Under the pieces are notes generated by a model. The model was not told the DNA's origin. It saw only the letters and a list, made by a program, of their open reading frames with translations, and searched no databases. A DNA stretch of 64,000 nucleotides from contig JBBDRZ010000007.1 in NCBI GenBank assembly GCA_040905185.1, forward strand, positions 496,001 through 560,000, read 5' to 3'. This DNA is from DASTEQ01 sp040905185 (GTDB taxonomy: Bacteria > Chloroflexota > Limnocylindria > QHBO01). Each line of letters starts with the position of its first letter. Position 1 is the stretch's first letter. Positions 59,402-64,000 of the stretch are shown in pieces. The translations under genes and the position numbers were made by a program.

Positions 59402-59536
59402 GCCGCCGCGATCGGCCGACCGATCACCACCGGATGGGCCAGTCGCGCGAACAAGTCGTGCGGCGCCGACCCGTGTGGCATAGGCTAGGCCGTCTGATCC
59501 CAATGCCCGGGGGTCGCTCGGAGGAGGTCCCAGTCG
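59402..59536 (+). promoter_or_regulatory. Upstream region of the BMP-family ABC operon
   Basis: A 135-bp stretch. TGTGGCATAGGCT at 59474-59486 resembles an extended -10. GGAGGAGG at 59520-59527 is a strong ribosome site for the lipoprotein gene at 59537. Nothing else is evident. Confidence 0.4.
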
Positions 59537-60589
59537 ATGGACGCACGCATTCCATTTGTCACCCGCCGCAGGGCTGCCTGGCGCCCGCTGGCCATCGCAT
59601 TCAGCGCCCTGCTTGTGCTCGGCGCCTGCGCCTCGCCGTCACCGGACGGCGGAGCTGGCGGCACGCTCAAGGTCTTCGGCGCCTTCGCCACCCAGATCGA
59701 GGAGCCATGGGATGGCGTCATCCACGCCGCGCTCCAGGCGGAGGCCGACGCCGGGCGCATCGAGTACACCTTCGCCGATGACATCGGCTACGCCGGTGAC
59801 ATGGAGCGAGTACTGCGCGAGACGGCGGAGCAGGACCAGCCCGACATCATCTTCGGCGACGCCTTCGGCAACGAGGAAGCCGTGCGCGCCGTGGCGGCCG
59901 ACTACCCCGATATCGCCTTCGTGTTCGGCTCCGGCGGTGGGCCGGCCGAGCCGAACTTCTCGGTCTTCGACAACTGGATCCATGAGCCGGCCTACCTGGC
60001 CGGCATGATCGCCGGCGGCGTGACCCAGACCAACGTGGTGGGCGTCGTGGGCGGCTACCCGGTGCCCGAGGTGAACCGCATCGTCAACGCCTTCATCGCC
60101 GGGGCGCAGGAGACGAACCCGGATGTCGAGGTCAAGGTCACCTTCCTCAACAGCTGGTTCGATCCCGCCGCGGCCAAGGAAGCGGCCCTGGCGCAGGTTG
60201 GTGCCGATGCCGACGTCCTGTTCGCGGAGCGCTTCGGGGTGATCGAGGCGGCGCAGGAGAGGGACCTGGTCGCCATCGGCAACATGAGCGACCAGCAGTC
60301 GCTGGCGCCGGGTCACGTCGTGACCAGCGTGACCTGGAACATGGTCCCAACCGCGAAGTACGTCATTGACCAGGTCCTGGCCGGCTCGTACACCGCCCAG
60401 GACCTCAAGGACTTCTCGATGGTGGCCAAGGGCGGCGCCGCATTGGCGTCGATCAACACCGAGGTCCCCGGCGGCGTGCCGGACGACGTGGCCGCCCTGG
60501 TCGCGGAGCGGGAGGCGCAGATCAAGGCCGGAACCTTCCGGGTCGACATCAACGAGGCCACCCCGCCGGGCTCGGTGGTGCCCGGCTAG
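59537..60589 (+). CDS. BMP-family ABC transporter substrate-binding lipoprotein
   Basis: A 350-residue binding protein. The basic signal sequence ends in lipobox LGAC (C31). BMP/PnrA-family stretches include KVFGAFATQIEEPWDGVIH, IAFVFGSGGGPAEPN and EPAYLAGMIAGGVTQTN. The family captures nucleosides or related compounds for import. It heads a four-gene transport operon; the ATPase starts 10 bp after its stop. Confidence 0.9.
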   Translation: MDARIPFVTRRRAAWRPLAIAFSALLVLGACASPSPDGGAGGTLKVFGAFATQIEEPWDGVIHAALQAEADAGRIEYTFADDIGYAGDMERVLRETAEQDQPDIIFGDAFGNEEAVRAVAADYPDIAFVFGSGGGPAEPNFSVFDNWIHEPAYLAGMIAGGVTQTNVVGVVGGYPVPEVNRIVNAFIAGAQETNPDVEVKVTFLNSWFDPAAAKEAALAQVGADADVLFAERFGVIEAAQERDLVAIGNMSDQQSLAPGHVVTSVTWNMVPTAKYVIDQVLAGSYTAQDLKDFSMVAKGGAALASINTEVPGGVPDDVAALVAEREAQIKAGTFRVDINEATPPGSVVPG

Positions 60590-60599
60590 CGGTCCCAAG

Positions 60600-62147
60600 A
60601 TGGGCGTAGGTGGCGCGCCGGCCGGCGCGTCACCCGGCGTCTCACCCGGCGCGCCGGCACTCGCGCTCCGCGGCATCACCAAGCGCTTCGGGGACCTCGT
60701 CGCCAACGACCGGATCGACTTCGAGGTCCGGGCCGGGGAGGTCCACGCCCTCTTGGGCGAGAACGGGGCGGGGAAGACGACCGCCATGCGGATCGCGTAC
60801 GGGCTGACCCATCCCGACGCCGGTCAGATCCTGGTGAGGAACGAGCTAAAGGCCATCCGCTCGCCGCGCGACGCGATCGAGGCGGGCGTCGGGATGGTGA
60901 CCCAGCATTTCGCCCTGGTGCGGCCGATGACCGTGGCCGAGAACCTGGTCCTCGGTCGGGGCAGCACGCTCCGGCTCGACCTCGACCAGGCGCGGCGCCA
61001 GACCGAGGAGGCGTCCGCGCGCCTCGGCATCAAGGTGGATCCCGCCGCCAGGGTCGCGGACCTGTCGGTGGGGGAGCAGCAGCGGGTCGAGATCCTCAAG
61101 GCCCTCTCCCGCGAGTGCCGCATCCTCATCCTCGACGAGCCCACCGCGGTCCTGGTCCCCGACGAGGTGCAGGCCCTGTTCGCCACCCTCCGCCTGCTGG
61201 TCGGCGAGGGGATGTCCGTCGTGTTCATCAGCCACAAGCTGGCCGAGGTGCGGGCCATCAGCCACCGGATCACGGTGCTCCGCCGCGGCGAGGTGGTGGG
61301 CATGGTGGACGGGCAGACCGCCGAGCGCGAGCTGGCGCGGATGATGGTCGGTCGTCCGAGCTTCGGGGTCGAACGATCACCCGATGCCAGCCAGGCTGCC
61401 CACGAGCCGATCCTCCGCATCCGCGACCTCCACGCCACGGGCACCCAGGGGCTGCCGGCGCTGACCGATGTCTCCCTGGACGTCGCCGCGGGCGAGATCG
61501 TGGGCGTGGCCGGGGTGTCGGGCAACGGTCAGACCGAGCTGGTCGAGGTCCTGTCCGGGATGCGGCGCCCGACCGGCGGGTCGATCACCGTGGGCGACAC
61601 CGAGGTGACAGCCGCCAACCCCACCGCCGTGATGGCCGCCGGCGTGGGGCGCATCCCCGAGGACCGCCACGCCAGCCTGGTCGGCGACCTGTCGGTGGCC
61701 TACAACCTGGTCCTCGAGCGGCTGGACGCGTTCCGCCGCGGCGGGCGGATCGACGAGCCGGCGGTGCGCGCTCACGCGGACGAGCTCATCGCCCGCTTCG
61801 ACATCCGGGCCCGACCCGACGACCCGGTGGTGACCCTGTCGGGCGGCAACGTCCAGAAGGTCCTGCTGGCCCGCGTCCTGTCGCGCGACCCGCGGGTGCT
61901 CGTCGTGTCGCAGCCGACCCGCGGCCTGGACGTGGGGGCCACCGAGTACGTCCGCTCCCAGCTCCTCGCCGCCCGCCAGCGCGGTGCCGCGGTGCTGCTC
62001 GTGTCAGAGGACCTCGACGAGCTGCTGGCGCTGGCGGATCGGCTGGTGGTCCTGTACGAGGGGCGCCTCGTGGGCCAGGTGACCGCGGCCGAGGCGGACG
62101 TCGAGCACCTGGGCATGCTGATGGCCGGGCGCGGAAGGGCCGCATAG
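60600..62147 (+). CDS. BMP-type ABC transporter ATPase, two nucleotide-binding domains
   Basis: A 515-residue ATPase. NBD1 has Walker A GENGAGKTT, signature LSVGEQQRVEI and Walker B ILDEPTAVL. NBD2 has the degenerate Walker A GVSGNGQTEL, signature LSGGNVQKVLLARVL and SQPTRGLDVG. This tandem layout is normal for the sugar/nucleoside (Rbs/YufO-like) class. The N-terminal 20 residues are Gly/Ala/Pro-rich. It overlaps the next start by one base. Confidence 0.93.
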   Translation: MGVGGAPAGASPGVSPGAPALALRGITKRFGDLVANDRIDFEVRAGEVHALLGENGAGKTTAMRIAYGLTHPDAGQILVRNELKAIRSPRDAIEAGVGMVTQHFALVRPMTVAENLVLGRGSTLRLDLDQARRQTEEASARLGIKVDPAARVADLSVGEQQRVEILKALSRECRILILDEPTAVLVPDEVQALFATLRLLVGEGMSVVFISHKLAEVRAISHRITVLRRGEVVGMVDGQTAERELARMMVGRPSFGVERSPDASQAAHEPILRIRDLHATGTQGLPALTDVSLDVAAGEIVGVAGVSGNGQTELVEVLSGMRRPTGGSITVGDTEVTAANPTAVMAAGVGRIPEDRHASLVGDLSVAYNLVLERLDAFRRGGRIDEPAVRAHADELIARFDIRARPDDPVVTLSGGNVQKVLLARVLSRDPRVLVVSQPTRGLDVGATEYVRSQLLAARQRGAAVLLVSEDLDELLALADRLVVLYEGRLVGQVTAAEADVEHLGMLMAGRGRAA

Positions 62148-63277
62148 TGCCCAGCTGGATGCGGAGCCGATTCCGCCTCTCCCCGTGGTCCACGCCGGTC
62201 CTGGTGCTGGCCGCCATCCTCATCACCTTCGCCATCACCGCCGGTCCCATCCTGCTCGCCGGCGCGAACCCCATCCAGGCCTACGCCCTGTTCGTCATCA
62301 ACCCGCTCACGAGCGGGTTCACGGCGATCGAGGTCCTCGTCACCGCGACCCCGATCCTCTTCACCGGGGCGGCGGTGGCCATCGCCTTCCGGGCCGGCTA
62401 CTGGAACATCGGCGCCGAGGGCCAGCTGCTGCTGGGCGCCATCGCCGCTGCCGGGGTGGGCATGGTGGTCGGCGGGTGGCCGCCCATCGCGGCCCTGGCG
62501 GCCATGATCATCGCCGGGGCGCTGGCCGGGGCGGCGTGGGCGCTGGTGCCGGCCATCCTCCGCATCCGGTTCGGGATCGACGAGGTGGTCACCACCCTCC
62601 TCCTCAACCCGGTGGCTCTGCTGCTGGTGAACGGCCTGCTCCACGGCCCGTGGCGCGACCCGGTCACCGGCTTCCCGGAGTCGCCGCGCATCGCGGCGGT
62701 GGCCGAGTTCCCCCAGCTCCTCGAGCGCTCCCGGCTCCACCTGGGCTTCCTGCTGGCGCTCGCTGTCATCGTCATCGCCTGGTACGTCCTGGCCCGCACC
62801 CCGGCCGGGCTGCGGCTGCGGGCCGCGGGCCTGAGCCCCCACGGGGCGCGCTTCGCGGGGATCAACGTCGGCCGGACCCTGCTCGCGGCGGCCCTGGTGA
62901 GCGGGGCCATCGCCGGCCTGGCGGGCGTGAGCGAGGTGGCTGGCATTCAGAACCGACTGACCAGCGGCTTATCGCCGGGTTATGGCTACACCGGGATCGT
63001 GGTCGCCACCCTGGGAACCCTCACCATGCCCGGGGTTGTCCTGGCGGCCCTGTTCCTGGGCGACCTCACGGTGGGGGCCAGCACTGCCGCCCGCTCGCTG
63101 GGCATCCCCTCGCAGCTGGGCGCGGTGGTGCAGGGCGTCCTGCTCCTGACCACGGTCGCCCTGCTGGCACTCAGGCGCTATCGGTTCAGGCCAACCCGAC
63201 CGGAGGAGGGCGGCGGCTCGGAGACGGCGGCTGAGGTCGGGGCGGCTGACGTCGCGGCGGAGGGCCAGCCCGGATGA
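62147..63277 (+). CDS. BMP-type ABC transporter permease 1
   Basis: A 376-residue permease with eight to ten helices (YufP-like). The stretch GYWNIGAEGQLLLGAI and the IRFGIDEVVTTLLLNPVALLLVN segment mark this class. A hydrophilic, Glu/Ala-rich tail of about 30 residues ends the protein. The GTG start overlaps the ATPase stop; its own stop overlaps the second permease start (ATGA). Confidence 0.92.
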   Translation: MPSWMRSRFRLSPWSTPVLVLAAILITFAITAGPILLAGANPIQAYALFVINPLTSGFTAIEVLVTATPILFTGAAVAIAFRAGYWNIGAEGQLLLGAIAAAGVGMVVGGWPPIAALAAMIIAGALAGAAWALVPAILRIRFGIDEVVTTLLLNPVALLLVNGLLHGPWRDPVTGFPESPRIAAVAEFPQLLERSRLHLGFLLALAVIVIAWYVLARTPAGLRLRAAGLSPHGARFAGINVGRTLLAAALVSGAIAGLAGVSEVAGIQNRLTSGLSPGYGYTGIVVATLGTLTMPGVVLAALFLGDLTVGASTAARSLGIPSQLGAVVQGVLLLTTVALLALRRYRFRPTRPEEGGGSETAAEVGAADVAAEGQPG

Positions 63278-64000
63278 CGTTCCTCGTCGATCTGCTGGCC
63301 GCCACCCTGCGCAACGCCACGCCCCTGGTCTACGGCACCGTGGGCGAGACGTACGCCGAGCGCAGCGGGGTGCTGAACCTGGGCATCGAGGGCACCATGT
63401 ACGCCGGCGCGTTCGCCGGCTTCGCCACCGCCTGGGTGACCGGCTCGCCGTTGCTTGGCCTGGCGGCGGCGATCGGGGTGGGGCTGGGCGCGGGGGCCAT
63501 CATGGCGCTCCTGACGGTGACCCTAGGCGCCAACCAGCACGTCTCGGGCATCGGCCTGACCATCGGCCTCATCGGCGCGTCGGAGTTCACGAACCGGCTC
63601 ATCTTCCAGGGCGGTGAGCTGCAGCGGATTGAGCCCATGCCGATCGTCAACCCATTCGACGGACTGGCCGGCCTGGGCGAGGTGGGCGCGATCTTCGACC
63701 AGTACGCCCTGACCTGGATCGCGTTCCTGGTCGTGGTGCCGGTCGCGTGGTACGTCCTCCAGCGCTCGAGCTTCGGCCTGGAGATTCGCGCGGTGGGCGA
63801 GAACCCGGAGGCCGCCGATGCGGCCGGGGTGAACGTCGCCCGCACCCGGTACCTGGCGCTGATGATCGGCGGGGCGCTGATGGCCATCGGCGGGGCCTTC
63901 ATCACCCTCGCCTTACTGGGCAGTTTCACCCTCGACATCATTGCCGGCCGGGGCTGGGTGTGCGTGGCGCTCGTCATCTTCGGGCGCTGGCGCATCGGCC
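63274..64000 (+). CDS. BMP-type ABC transporter permease 2 (3' end outside window)
   Basis: The first 242 residues of a second permease (YufQ-like). The segment SGVLNLGIEGTMYAGAFAG, then GANQHVSGIGLTIGLIG, and LEIRAVGENPEAADAAGVN are conserved in this class. The frame is open to the end of the window. It pairs with permease 1 as a heterodimer for the importer. Confidence 0.9.
   Translation, partial: MTFLVDLLAATLRNATPLVYGTVGETYAERSGVLNLGIEGTMYAGAFAGFATAWVTGSPLLGLAAAIGVGLGAGAIMALLTVTLGANQHVSGIGLTIGLIGASEFTNRLIFQGGELQRIEPMPIVNPFDGLAGLGEVGAIFDQYALTWIAFLVVVPVAWYVLQRSSFGLEIRAVGENPEAADAAGVNVARTRYLALMIGGALMAIGGAFITLALLGSFTLDIIAGRGWVCVALVIFGRWRIG

Overview
The window is a GC-rich (roughly two thirds G+C), densely coded bacterial chromosome segment with no rRNA, no tRNA that I can see, no CRISPR array, no transposase and no phage genes. 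Gene content suggests a free-living Chloroflexota bacterium, perhaps close to the Limnocylindria/Ellin6529 group. The grounds are a TrpB2-type tryptophan synthase behind a short actinobacterial-style T-box, two F420-type luciferase-like oxidoreductases, a four-subunit 2-oxoacid:ferredoxin oxidoreductase, AMIN-like lipoproteins, a DUF6498 protein, and many starts that look leaderless. The taxonomic placement is inference.

Layout. 1-2.5 kb: end of a sensor histidine kinase, a DCC-family thiol protein, YggT and a membrane protein. 2.5-4.3 kb: Trp T-box leader and trpB2. 4.3-15.5 kb: DUF427, LLM oxidoreductase, proS, MFS transporter, secreted metallopeptidase-like protein, an arsR-trxA pair, cyclophilin, AMIN-like lipoprotein, EamA transporter and CapA-like lipoprotein. 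About 15.6 kb: a collapsed CHRD-domain gene. 15.8-18.9 kb: korDABC. 19.2-24.2 kb: a cyclase-STAND regulator, adenosine deaminase, a DapA-family lyase and a ferredoxin. 24.2-29.9 kb and 36.2 kb: acyl-CoA metabolism (three crotonases, 3-hydroxyacyl-CoA dehydrogenase, thiolase) with a CGNR regulator. 30.4-35.4 kb: a polyamine-type ABC importer without its ATPase, plus an amine-oxidase-like flavoprotein. 35.5-52 kb: a toxin-antitoxin pair, hydrolase, F420 enzyme, HtrA-like protease, moaA, transporters, an EAL-domain protein, a sigma/anti-sigma pair, a cold-shock gene and a nitroreductase. 51.4-53.5 kb: a two-component system. 53.6-59.4 kb: a patch rich in toxin-antitoxin modules. 59.5-64 kb: a BMP-family ABC importer running off the end.

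The most unusual feature is a family of five intergenic repeats (30231-30393, 37565-37737, 47819-47980, 50341-50512, 51137-51299). Each has inverted ends and three copies of a 15-17 bp dyad of the form GTWCAC-N3-GTGWAC. The dyad centres lie 72 bp apart (71 once), except in two copies where one interval is 82 bp, about one helical turn more. They encode no protein and occur only between convergent or divergent genes. They could be a non-autonomous mobile repeat, an array of phased protein-binding sites, or both.

Regulation readable in the sequence includes the Trp T-box, operator palindromes overlapping promoters of two ArsR genes and several antitoxin genes, three CTAAC(C)TGT boxes before the CGNR regulator, and a recurring -10-like hexamer placed 6-7 nt before the start codon.
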